A stretch of DNA of 64,000 nt from CAYWYR01 sp964462685 (GTDB lineage: Bacteria > Bacteroidota > Ignavibacteria > Kapaibacteriales > UBA2268): positions 1 to 64,000 of the forward strand of contig CAYWYR010000003.1 in NCBI GenBank assembly GCA_964462685.1. The letters run 5' to 3'. The position numbers and the translations under genes are program-made. Of this stretch, positions 34,168-41,895 are shown piece by piece. How positions within the stretch are numbered: the stretch's first letter is position 1; each line of letters starts with the position of its first letter. Below the pieces are notes generated by a model. The model worked only from the letters and a program-made list of their open reading frames with translations. It ran no database searches and was not told the origin of the DNA.

Positions 34168-35790
34168 TCAACCGTGACTTTTTGTAATCTCTTTTTGTTG
34201 GCGTATGGAATAAACTCTGAACTCATCAAAAGCCAGATTATGGGATACCTGTATCTTGATTCGAAGAAAGTATTTAAACATCAGTTTAGACAATTTCGAT
34301 ATTCTGCCTTCTGTCAGATAAGCTGCTATTTCTGGATTTAATTCAATCAGTATCTTAAACTCTTTTGAGTTTGCTCTAAAATTCTTAATCCAGGATTCAA
34401 TAGAATACATAACAGTGGATATGGTAGGTATTCTGCCCGAACCGTCGCAAGTCTTACAGATTTGGGTTACTTTTTCAGTAATATTCTGATTGACCCTTTG
34501 CCTTGTTATCTGTAGAAGGCCTAGTTGGGTAAGCGGATAGACAACGAATTTAGCTCTATCACCATCGAGCTCTTTCTGCATCTCCGTAAAGATCTTATTT
34601 CGATTCGATTCAAACTTCATATCTATGAAATCGATGACGATCATACCGCCCATATCCCTTAGCCTTATCTGCTTTGCTATTTCCTTGAGAGCTTCCATAT
34701 TATTGATATAGGCAGTTTTCTCTTGGTCAGACTCAGTAGCCTTGCCAGAGTTCACATCTATCACAACCATAGCTTCTGTCTGATCGATAACAATAGAGGA
34801 GCCGTTCCTAAGGTAAATCTGCCTCTTTGTGGCGTTGCTTAGGTCTCTATAGATGCCAAAACGCTGAAAGATATTCTCATGGCTGTCATGTAGCTCTATC
34901 TTATCCAGCATCTTAGGGGCTTTTATGCTTATATAATCATGAAGCTCCCTATAAAGACTTTTTGAATCAAGATAGACATGATCTACATTCTTCGACAGAT
35001 GGTCTCTGATAATACTTTTTGATAAAGAAAGATCGCTATAAAGCAGGGTAGGAGGTTTACTACTGGATACTTTCCTTTCTATTCCTTCCCAGGTCTCAAC
35101 TAGGGAATTCCAATCTTCTTCTAGTTCTTCTGCTTTTCTGTCTTTGGCTACGGTTCTTATTATACAGCCGTAATCTTCTTTCCTAAACTTTCTCACAGCG
35201 GAGCGTAATTTCTTTCTATCGCTGAAAGAAGAAATCTTTTGGGAAACACCGAGCATATCATCAAAAGGTAGGAGAACCATGTACCTACCCGGCAGAGCTA
35301 TTTTGGTAGATAGTTTTACACCTTTTGTAGAGTATGCCTCTCGAGTTACCTGTACGATAATATCTTGGCCTGACTTGATGTTTATCGTAACATCACCGGA
35401 TTTTTTTGTAGAAAAGGTTGGTGCATTTTTGATATTAGCCGGTAGGTCTTTCCTTAGTGCGATAGCGGTCGATCTGTCATAATCCTTTTCTTTCTTTTGC
35501 TTTTTGCTTGAATTAGGCTCGTCATCGCCGTCATCTTCAATTATAACACTCTTTTCCATGGATTCATCTACATCAGAGAAATGAAGGAACCCATCCGAAT
35601 CCATTCCTATATTGATAAAGGCTGCATTCAGCCCCTGAAGCACTTTGGATACTTTGCCAAGATATATATTTCCTAAATAGCTTTCTTGATCATGTTCTTC
35701 GACAAAATATTCCGCGATCTGGCCATTTTCAAGTATTGCCACACGGTCATCGAAAACAGTAGAATTAATTACGATCTGTTTTTTGATCAT
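34168..35790 (-). CDS. rng: Ribonuclease E/G family protein
   Basis: A 540-residue endoribonuclease involved in rRNA maturation and mRNA decay. The N-terminal S1-like domain is interrupted (IYLGKVSKVLQGLNAAFINIG, then QDIIVQVTREAYSTKGVKL). The DNase I-like catalytic part has MVVIDVNSGKATES and MIVIDFIDM with the metal-binding aspartates. The zinc-link CKTCDGSGR is present, and there is no long C-terminal scaffold, so it is RNase G-like. I chose the ATG at 35790 because an in-frame start at 35880 would translate through the SRP RNA gene. It appears first in the run with dxr. Confidence 0.9.
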   Translation of the reverse strand: MIKKQIVINSTVFDDRVAILENGQIAEYFVEEHDQESYLGNIYLGKVSKVLQGLNAAFINIGMDSDGFLHFSDVDESMEKSVIIEDDGDDEPNSSKKQKKEKDYDRSTAIALRKDLPANIKNAPTFSTKKSGDVTINIKSGQDIIVQVTREAYSTKGVKLSTKIALPGRYMVLLPFDDMLGVSQKISSFSDRKKLRSAVRKFRKEDYGCIIRTVAKDRKAEELEEDWNSLVETWEGIERKVSSSKPPTLLYSDLSLSKSIIRDHLSKNVDHVYLDSKSLYRELHDYISIKAPKMLDKIELHDSHENIFQRFGIYRDLSNATKRQIYLRNGSSIVIDQTEAMVVIDVNSGKATESDQEKTAYINNMEALKEIAKQIRLRDMGGMIVIDFIDMKFESNRNKIFTEMQKELDGDRAKFVVYPLTQLGLLQITRQRVNQNITEKVTQICKTCDGSGRIPTISTVMYSIESWIKNFRANSKEFKILIELNPEIAAYLTEGRISKLSKLMFKYFLRIKIQVSHNLAFDEFRVYSIRQQKEITKSHG

Positions 35791-35850
35791 GATTGGGTTG
35801 ATAATATCAAGAAGGGAAGGCGGGATAGACCGCCAGCTCAATTCAAAGAT

Positions 35851-35860
35851 AAAAAAAAAA
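35851..35860 (-). terminator. Poly-U terminator of the SRP RNA gene
   Basis: Ten consecutive A residues on the plus strand give a run of ten T immediately after the closing stem of the SRP RNA on the minus strand, a typical intrinsic end. Confidence 0.75.
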
Positions 35861-35957
35861 GAGCCAAGTGATCTATACACCCTAAGAAACGACTTACCGC
35901 TGCTACCTCTCGGTCCTGACGGGATTGGGCCGTCCTTAGCTATATAGGACTTGGCTC
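35861..35957 (-). ncRNA. ffs: Bacterial signal recognition particle RNA (4.5S type)
   Basis: Read on the minus strand, this 97-nt stretch begins GAGCCAAGT and ends ACTTGGCTC, a long closing stem. Its apical part has the conserved SRP domain IV loop: GTCAGGACCGAGAGG followed by TAGCAGCGGTAAG, close to the textbook GGTCAGGTCCGGAAGGAAGCAGCA pattern. The RNA binds Ffh and targets membrane proteins to the translocon. A ten-nucleotide U tract follows. It lies just after tRNA-Arg on the same strand, and the two may be co-transcribed. Confidence 0.9.
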
Positions 35958-35971
35958 AGTTTTTTGATTTG

Positions 35972-36045
35972 TACGCCAGAGAGGATTCGAACCTCTGACC
36001 TACAGTTTAGAAGACTGTTGCTCTATCCAGCTGAGCTACTGGCGC
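35972..36045 (-). tRNA. tRNA-Arg (anticodon TCT)
   Basis: On the minus strand a 74-nt cloverleaf is complete. The acceptor GCGCCAG pairs with CTGGCGT (one G-U), with discriminator A. The D arm is GCTC/GAGC, the anticodon stem ACAGT/ACTGT with loop CTTCTAA, and the T arm AGAGG/CCTCT around TTCGAAT. The anticodon TCT reads AGA/AGG arginine codons. CCA is not encoded. Confidence 0.96.
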
Positions 36046-36105
36046 CTCAAAAAAGAATACAAAAATAAGGATGCCAGATGAACTGTGCAAGCTGTGTTGA
36101 AAAAT

Positions 36106-36711
36106 TTAATCAAGTATTTTGTTGATAGACTTCAAAAACTCTTCTTTTGTTCTTTTACCTACGATTCTTTCTACGACTTTTCCGTTCTGATCGATAAGGA
36201 AAGTAGTAGGTACAGCGTTTATGCCACCATAGGCATTATTCAGGTCGCTGTTTGGAAGAAAATTTGCGTAAGATATCTTATTGTTATTCATAAAAGTAGA
36301 TAGCTTTGGTTTAGGATTTCTACTTCTCTCCAAGGCGATACCGATTACAACAAAATCCTTATCCTTAAACTCATTTCCTATACTCACGATATCAGGTATC
36401 TCTTCTCGGCATGGCGGGCACCAAGTACCCCAGAAATTCAGGAATACGACTTTGCCTTTTGTTGCATCAGAGAAACTCTGAGTCTTGCCATTTTCATCTG
36501 TCCAGCTGAAATCAACGGCCATATCTTTTTTCGGCTTATTTACTTTGTCTATCTCGTAAATACCACCTCGCTTAAAACTAGAAGCAAGAGCGATATCATC
36601 AAAGTTATCTTGCTGGGTTTCAACTTTATTATTCTCTATAGGGGAGCTGGCATAAGCAGATGTTAATCCTGCCGCAACAAAAAATGAAAGTGATAATAAT
36701 ATTTTTTTCAT
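36106..36711 (-). CDS. TlpA-like periplasmic thioredoxin
   Basis: This 201-residue protein has a signal peptide (1-21) and a thioredoxin fold with the redox motif WGTWCPPCREE (Cys98, Cys101) and cis-proline region AVPTTFLID. WCPPC is typical of TlpA/ResA/CcmG-like proteins that reduce apocytochrome c cysteines before heme ligation. It lies 84 nt downstream of ccmF on the same strand, which supports a role in cytochrome c maturation. No other CcmG or CcmH candidate is present in the window. Confidence 0.88.
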   Translation of the reverse strand: MKKILLSLSFFVAAGLTSAYASSPIENNKVETQQDNFDDIALASSFKRGGIYEIDKVNKPKKDMAVDFSWTDENGKTQSFSDATKGKVVFLNFWGTWCPPCREEIPDIVSIGNEFKDKDFVVIGIALERSRNPKPKLSTFMNNNKISYANFLPNSDLNNAYGGINAVPTTFLIDQNGKVVERIVGKRTKEEFLKSINKILD

Positions 36712-36795
36712 AGTCTTTTTCTTGTTTGTGATCTTTCTTTCAATATACGTACGTCAGCAAGTATAGTTTGAAAACTAACAACCGTTATCCCTATA

Positions 36796-39111
36796 TTATT
36801 TGATTCTTCTAGGAATGTATTTGCTCATAGAAAGGAATATTCCTACTACCATTACAATTGTTCCAGCCCATACTAGATTGATAAACGGTTTACGGCTGAC
36901 ATCAAAAACCAAGATCTCGTTATTCCCCTCCGATGGCCTTTTGAAGGCGAAAACGGCCTGAGTCATCGCAATGTCCTCTTCATCGGGTATCAGCTGCATA
37001 AAGCCGATCTCCAGATCATCATCCGCTAGTTCGTACCAATAAGGGGCGTTTAAGTTTCTCTTAAGATCAATCTCAGTGTAAAGAGTATCTTCCAAGATAT
37101 ATTTTTTTTCAACATTACTTATCCTGACTACAGCACCCATAGTAACGGTTTCGGATTGAGGGTTTTTCATTACCTCGGTCATATCAAACTTAATAAGCTG
37201 TATTGTATAGTTTGAATCGATAGTGAACGGGGCACTCTCTGTTTTCCTCAGAGTTACTTTATCGTTTTGATAAGTCGGTATTAAAGCCTTAGGTGAAAAA
37301 TACAAGTCCTGAGAAACCGTACGGAAAATACCAGGCTCCATAAAGGGGGACTGCCTTTCATTGAAATCGCTCCAATAGAAGATCGGATGTACGGTATCCT
37401 GATCTACAGACAAAAAATATTTGTACTTGTCTCTATCCTTCCAGTAGAGTTCGATCTGCTCTCGTTTGGCATAGGAAATCTTTTTACCAAATACTTCCTC
37501 CTGTTTGTTATGCCTGAGCGATATTTGTTCGGTCTCCATATATCCACCGCTGAACATAGCCCCTAATATTAATAAGGCTACACCGATGTGAGCTATTCCA
37601 GCGCCCGATAAAGCAAAAGACTTTTTTGATCTTTCAATAATAAAAGCACCGTTCATCGCAAAAGAAAAGGCAGTACCTAAAACTATGAACAAATACCACG
37701 GGTCATACATACCCAGAGCAAGTGCCAATACAGTAGCTACTACAGCTATCGAAGTAGATACAGTTATCTTTTTTGTAAGTGGTGACTGTGTATGCTTCCA
37801 TTGCAGAAATACTGAAATACCGCTAACCACAAGGATCAATATGCCAAGAGGGAGGCCTAAACTATTATATACCGAGGGATCAACAGCTTGTTTTGGTTCA
37901 TCTAAGATTTCGGCCAGTATTGGCCAGCTTGTGCCCATTACCACTAAAAACGCTAGAACCAACAGGATAACCGTACCGAATATGAGCCCCGCTTCTTTTG
38001 AATAGAGTGAATACTTAAGCTTAGTTTTAGTGGTATCTTTACTTCTGAATGCTATTAGCATGATCGCCAGAGCCACAAAAGCAATTAACATTATCAGCAA
38101 TAACTGATAAACTACAGGCCCAGGGCTTACAAATGAATGGACTGACGTGTCACCCAGAACTCCGCTTCTTGTCAAGAAAGTAGCATAAAGTACGAATATG
38201 AAGGACATTGTCGCCATGAAAAAATTCGTCCTGACCAGCCCGCCGGTTTTCAGGCTTATAAGCGAAGTATGTAATAAGCCGACGCAAACCAGCCAAGGTA
38301 TCAGAGAGCTGTTTTCAACCGGGTCCCAAGCCCAGAAACCACCCCAACCTAATGTCTCATAAGCCCAGAATCCACCGAGCATAAGTCCTGTACCTAAAAC
38401 CCCGGCAGCTGCTAAGTTCCATGGAATACTAGCCTTTATCCAAGAGCGGTAGTCCTTCCGTAAGAAACCGCCAAAAGCCAATGCGTAAGGTACGGCCAAT
38501 AGGGAATACCCCAAAAACAATATAGGAGGATGAATGGTTATCCAATAATTCTGCAGGACTGGATTAAGGCCCCGACCGTTCTCTGGGGTGAAACCTACCG
38601 GTATATTCTGATCGGCATAAGTATTCCAAACATATTCAAAAGGACTTTTGAATATTAGAATGATTCCGAGAAAAAGAATGATCGATGAAAACACTATCAT
38701 CGATGAGTTTTCCATCTTTCTTTTATAAGCATAAGGGATCAGAAGAAAACCCACTATAGTAAGCATGAGAGTCCAGAGCATGAAGGAACCCTCTTGGCCA
38801 GCATAAAAAGTAGCAACAAGAAAGTTGTCATACAGTTCAGTACTGGAATACTCATAGATGTAGGTAAACTGGAAATTATTCTGCAGGATATTGGAAAGCA
38901 GATAGAGAGATGCGAAAAGGATTGAAAGCATCAATCCGTAGTAAGAGAAACGGCCCATAATAAGCCATTTATCTTTATAATCTGCTATTGTACCACCACT
39001 ACCATCGGATAGATCATTTCGTTTGGAATAACCTATCTTGGAGAGGGAATAGAATATGATGGAGAGGAATGCGAATACCGTGGCGACATAGATACTTATT
39101 TGACCTGGCAT
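36796..39111 (-). CDS. ccmF: CcmF-type cytochrome c heme lyase
   Basis: This large inner-membrane protein (771 residues, about 14 helices) attaches heme to apocytochrome c. It has the tryptophan-rich heme-handling motif WGGFWAWDPVENS (256-268) and conserved histidines in TIHPPILF (His194), LLHTSL (His281) and VHSFVSPGP (His325). The C-terminal periplasmic segment (about 510-740) is soluble and precedes a last helix. It starts 5 nt after ccmE. Together with ccmC, ccmD and ccmE this is a system I maturation cluster. Confidence 0.93.
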   Translation of the reverse strand: MPGQISIYVATVFAFLSIIFYSLSKIGYSKRNDLSDGSGGTIADYKDKWLIMGRFSYYGLMLSILFASLYLLSNILQNNFQFTYIYEYSSTELYDNFLVATFYAGQEGSFMLWTLMLTIVGFLLIPYAYKRKMENSSMIVFSSIILFLGIILIFKSPFEYVWNTYADQNIPVGFTPENGRGLNPVLQNYWITIHPPILFLGYSLLAVPYALAFGGFLRKDYRSWIKASIPWNLAAAGVLGTGLMLGGFWAYETLGWGGFWAWDPVENSSLIPWLVCVGLLHTSLISLKTGGLVRTNFFMATMSFIFVLYATFLTRSGVLGDTSVHSFVSPGPVVYQLLLIMLIAFVALAIMLIAFRSKDTTKTKLKYSLYSKEAGLIFGTVILLVLAFLVVMGTSWPILAEILDEPKQAVDPSVYNSLGLPLGILILVVSGISVFLQWKHTQSPLTKKITVSTSIAVVATVLALALGMYDPWYLFIVLGTAFSFAMNGAFIIERSKKSFALSGAGIAHIGVALLILGAMFSGGYMETEQISLRHNKQEEVFGKKISYAKREQIELYWKDRDKYKYFLSVDQDTVHPIFYWSDFNERQSPFMEPGIFRTVSQDLYFSPKALIPTYQNDKVTLRKTESAPFTIDSNYTIQLIKFDMTEVMKNPQSETVTMGAVVRISNVEKKYILEDTLYTEIDLKRNLNAPYWYELADDDLEIGFMQLIPDEEDIAMTQAVFAFKRPSEGNNEILVFDVSRKPFINLVWAGTIVMVVGIFLSMSKYIPRRIK

Positions 39112-39116
39112 TTAAC

Positions 39117-39518
39117 CTAGCTTTCAATATTGTTTTTTTCAATAAACTCTTTTGAAGTGCCCTCATACTTACTCGGGCATTTCGTTAGGATATGTTCAGC
39201 CTGAAAATCACCGTCATCTGAGATAGTGCCTTCAACAACGATCATATCTGCGAGTTCAAAATTATTGGGCTTACTGCCCTGATAAACTACTCTGCGAGTT
39301 TCTTTTTTCTGGTCGGTTAGTTCAAAAACGAAGAGATTGTTATCAACATCGTAGTCATAAGGGTTTCCTTGATCCCAAGTCCCCATGACTTTAACTGTCT
39401 TACCCTGAGGGGCAGAACCGAAATCCTTGAACTCTATCTTGCTGGAATCAAACATGGTAAAGGCTAATACTAAAAAGAGAACACCGAAACCTACCGCCAG
39501 CAGAACGCCTTTATTCAT
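39117..39518 (-). CDS. ccmE: Cytochrome c maturation heme chaperone CcmE (Cys-type)
   Basis: This 133-residue membrane-anchored periplasmic heme chaperone has one N-terminal helix (4-23) and a beta-barrel OB fold (VKVMGTWDQG, LFVFELTDQ, DMIVVEGTI). The heme-binding motif is CPSKY (Cys114, Tyr118) instead of the classical HxxxY; His109 lies nearby in EHILTKC. Cys-type CcmE is known from archaea and some bacteria. The gene overlaps the small ccmD by 8 nt and precedes ccmF by 5 nt. Confidence 0.88.
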   Translation of the reverse strand: MNKGVLLAVGFGVLFLVLAFTMFDSSKIEFKDFGSAPQGKTVKVMGTWDQGNPYDYDVDNNLFVFELTDQKKETRRVVYQGSKPNNFELADMIVVEGTISDDGDFQAEHILTKCPSKYEGTSKEFIEKNNIES

Positions 39519-39675
39519 GGTAACCTTTCTTGGAATTGCTTAATTGATTGGTGGCTTCTTCTAAAGCTTTAATTCTGTTATCATGTCTCCATATCAAAAG
39601 ACTAAATCCCAGCCAAAGCAATGAAGATACTATCAAAACGATATAGATATCGTTTTGTGTCAGGAAATCAAACAA
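39511..39675 (-). CDS. ccmD: CcmD-like small membrane protein
   Basis: This is a 54-residue ORF with a TTG start at 39675. It has a short N-terminus (MFDFLTQNDIYIV), one membrane helix (about 10-29, ending LLIWRHDNRIKALEE) and a charged helical tail, the shape of CcmD. It overlaps the ccmC stop by 8 nt and the ccmE start by 8 nt, filling the exact position of ccmD between these genes. CcmD stabilises the CcmC-heme-CcmE complex. The call rests on topology and synteny. Confidence 0.75.
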   Translation of the reverse strand: MFDFLTQNDIYIVLIVSSLLWLGFSLLIWRHDNRIKALEEATNQLSNSKKGYHE

Positions 39676-40762
39676 CTTTATCCTCCAGTTCTGCTATTCT
39701 AGAATTAATCAGCCTACCGCGTGTAAGTAGATTTGTCATCCAAAAATAAACGAGTATGTAGCTGAAAAGCGACAGATAATATATAATAGCCAGATTGGAA
39801 TCAAGTATACCCTCGCCAAAACTTACCGCAGGCCCCATATTGTCATCTGTAGCTCCACCTGGATGCAGGCTCGGTGTTAGCCGCGGCAACACAAACAAGA
39901 AGAAGATAGCGGAGACAAAAGATACAATACTATAAACAGCGGATACTTTATATTTCTTAGGCCCCTCAGGCATACTTCCCCTCAGTGCGAAATACGCTAG
40001 ATATATAAGAAGCAGTACGGCTAAAGATACTTGTTTGGGATCATTAGACCACCACATACCCCAGTTGAACTTAGCCCATACCATCCCGGTAACCATCGCT
40101 ATGGATGCGAATGCCAAACCCACGTAATTGGAACTAACCGATATACTGTCAAATTCATACTTACCTTTTCTTAAATACCTTACACCGAAAATAGCCCCGA
40201 TCAAAAAAGCTAAGGTCGCAACCCAGGACATAGGAACATGAAAATTCATGTTCTTGATTTTTTGATTGAGTGCGGGATTAATAGGGAAGTATAGAATAGG
40301 GTTTATACTCTGGATATCATCCACAACCGCATTACCATATTCATCGAATCGCATGTTAGCGATAAATGAATCTTCATTTCTTGCGATTCTATAATCGGAA
40401 TCGGATATCAAAATCTTTTCAGAGGTACTTCTGTCCTCGAAAAGATTGCTTGGATTAAATGCTGATACCTCTATATATCCTGGCTCTATATCTTTACTAT
40501 CAGAGGGGATGTTAGAATTGCTTTTTTTATATTCGGTATCTAAAGAAACAATGACAGGAACGTTTTCAACAGCAGGATTACGAGTCCAGTTCATATCACC
40601 AAAATTACCGGCCAGAGGGGTAGATATAGTAATCAAAGCCGCAATCAGTACAATTGCCAAAGCAAAAGCTTTCCACCACAATGGTTTAGGTGCCAATGGT
40701 TTAGGATACAGCCCTAAGACTATACCTAATATGATGGAAGACAAAAGTAATATCAGCTTCAA
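39668..40762 (-). CDS. ccmC: CcmC/CcsA-family heme handling protein with N-terminal insert
   Basis: A 364-residue membrane protein that loads heme onto CcmE. Two N-terminal helices (2-19, 31-49) are followed by about 105 soluble residues (55-160) rich in Ser, Asp and Asn that ordinary CcmC (about 220-250 residues) lacks. The canonical core follows, with NFHVPMSWVA (His175), the WWD-like motif WGMWWSNDPK (234-243) and His300 in TPSLHPGG. The start is TTG at 40762, the only sensible codon. No ccmA or ccmB lies upstream. Confidence 0.85.
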   Translation of the reverse strand: MKLILLLSSIILGIVLGLYPKPLAPKPLWWKAFALAIVLIAALITISTPLAGNFGDMNWTRNPAVENVPVIVSLDTEYKKSNSNIPSDSKDIEPGYIEVSAFNPSNLFEDRSTSEKILISDSDYRIARNEDSFIANMRFDEYGNAVVDDIQSINPILYFPINPALNQKIKNMNFHVPMSWVATLAFLIGAIFGVRYLRKGKYEFDSISVSSNYVGLAFASIAMVTGMVWAKFNWGMWWSNDPKQVSLAVLLLIYLAYFALRGSMPEGPKKYKVSAVYSIVSFVSAIFFLFVLPRLTPSLHPGGATDDNMGPAVSFGEGILDSNLAIIYYLSLFSYILVYFWMTNLLTRGRLINSRIAELEDKVV

Positions 40763-40795
40763 CTGCTATCCGAGATATCTGATTTTATAGGATTA

Positions 40796-40803
40796 CAAAG
40801 ATA
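40796..40803 (-). promoter_or_regulatory. -7 element of the ccmC-ccmF promoter
   Basis: On the minus strand TATCTTTG matches TAnnTTTG, 33 nt before the ccmC TTG codon. No clear TTG lies 19-21 nt upstream. Confidence 0.45.
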
Positions 40804-40848
40804 ATATATACGGAGTAGAATAAATAGTATCAGTAAAGATGTATAAAC

Positions 40849-41304
40849 TTAAGAGAGTTTCTTTTTTAGTATCAGAGTGTTTTCAACCTTTCCGTTTGTA
40901 GAGGTAGAATAATCGATGACATCTATAAATTCTTTTATAATATGAACACCTAAACCACCTTTTTTCATTTCTTTAAGATGTTTTTCAGGCTTGAGATCTG
41001 GATGTCTTGTAATATCGAAAGTTTTCCCATTGTCTTTGATCACTGCTTTTAAATAGTTATCCTCTATGGACATAGATATTCTTACTATTGATTGATTGCA
41101 ATCTTCATATCCATGCCTTATGATATTTGTGATAGCTTCATCAATTGCCATTATAACATCTTCTGTGATATCAGAATGCACAGAATAAGATTCAAAAGAT
41201 TTCCTTACGAACATCCTGATATTTGATAGTTCGGAACAGCAACTTTTAAATTCTTTGAAAAAGGTTGTATCAGCAGTAGAATTATCGTGTAAAAAAGTAT
41301 TCAA
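40849..41304 (-). CDS. RsbW/SpoIIAB-like anti-sigma factor kinase
   Basis: This 151-residue stand-alone GHKL ATPase has an N box EAITNIIRHGYED (56-68), G1 DNGKTF (91-96) and GGLGVHIIKEFID (116-128). Such kinases bind a sigma factor or other client and phosphorylate a STAS antagonist. The start is TTG at 41304, 3 nt after the STAS gene, so the two proteins are a partner-switching pair. No sigma factor or PP2C phosphatase is adjacent, so the output is unknown. Confidence 0.82.
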   Translation of the reverse strand: MNTFLHDNSTADTTFFKEFKSCCSELSNIRMFVRKSFESYSVHSDITEDVIMAIDEAITNIIRHGYEDCNQSIVRISMSIEDNYLKAVIKDNGKTFDITRHPDLKPEKHLKEMKKGGLGVHIIKEFIDVIDYSTSTNGKVENTLILKKKLS

Positions 41305-41307
41305 ATA

Positions 41308-41673
41308 TCAAACCTCGAATAATTTAAAGCTGTCTTCTTTAGTATCTTTGATATCGAATATCAGAGGGAAGCCCAAGAGGTCAAATATCCTGAATATCTT
41401 ATCATTCATACCGTAAAGTTTTATATCACCGCCGTTCTCTCTTATTTCCTCAATATGAGTCATAAATACGCCGAGGCCTGCGGAAGATATATAGTCTAAT
41501 TCCTGAAAACCAATGAGGAAGTTATAAATACCCTTCTGAACTCCACCTGAGATTTCTGATTCCAGATTATCTGCGGTAAAAGCATCTAAACTGCCACCGA
41601 TATTTATCGATCTAATATTATCAATATCTGATCTTTCAATAGACAAAGTTGATTTGTCGTTCTCTACTATCAT
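41308..41673 (-). CDS. STAS domain anti-sigma factor antagonist
   Basis: This 121-residue protein has a single STAS fold. It has the phosphorylation motif LDYISSAGLGVFM (59-71), with Ser64 the likely target by comparison with RsbV and SpoIIAA, and the end GMNDKIFRIFDLLGF. Unphosphorylated antagonists sequester the kinase and free its client. It is the first gene of a two-gene unit with the RsbW-like kinase. The gene is divergent from the sortilin-like secreted proteins across a 222-nt spacer. Confidence 0.82.
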   Translation of the reverse strand: MIVENDKSTLSIERSDIDNIRSINIGGSLDAFTADNLESEISGGVQKGIYNFLIGFQELDYISSAGLGVFMTHIEEIRENGGDIKLYGMNDKIFRIFDLLGFPLIFDIKDTKEDSFKLFEV

Positions 41674-41763
41674 TGGATACCCTCGATATTACAGGAATTA
41701 CATTTTTAACGAAGATTAGATATTACTGTTACAAAGTCAGTACGTTGAAATCTATTCTTCGGC

Positions 41764-41777
41764 TTATCCGCGGATAA
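41764..41777. promoter_or_regulatory. 14-bp perfect palindrome in the divergent spacer
   Basis: TTATCCGCGGATAA is fully self-complementary and lies about 90 nt from one start and 120 nt from the other, between the STAS gene and the first sortilin-like gene. It could be an operator. A palindrome of this length is expected a few times by chance in 64 kb. Confidence 0.3.
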
Positions 41778-41895
41778 TATTTTGCAGATTTATGAAACGT
41801 TATCGCGTTTAATGTGTTATAACAGTACTGGCATCCGCCTGTTATTTCATATATTGATAGTTAGATGTATTTCTGTTCATTAAAGAAAGTGTTAG

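Noticed and set aside
35791..35880. Longer N-terminus for the RNase G gene
   Set aside because: It would translate through the SRP RNA and is not like the family; the ATG at 35790 is the normal start.
37685..38005. Plus-strand ORF within ccmF
   Set aside because: It is antisense to a strongly conserved membrane gene and has no recognisable domain; likewise for other long antisense frames over sdhA, purL and rseP.
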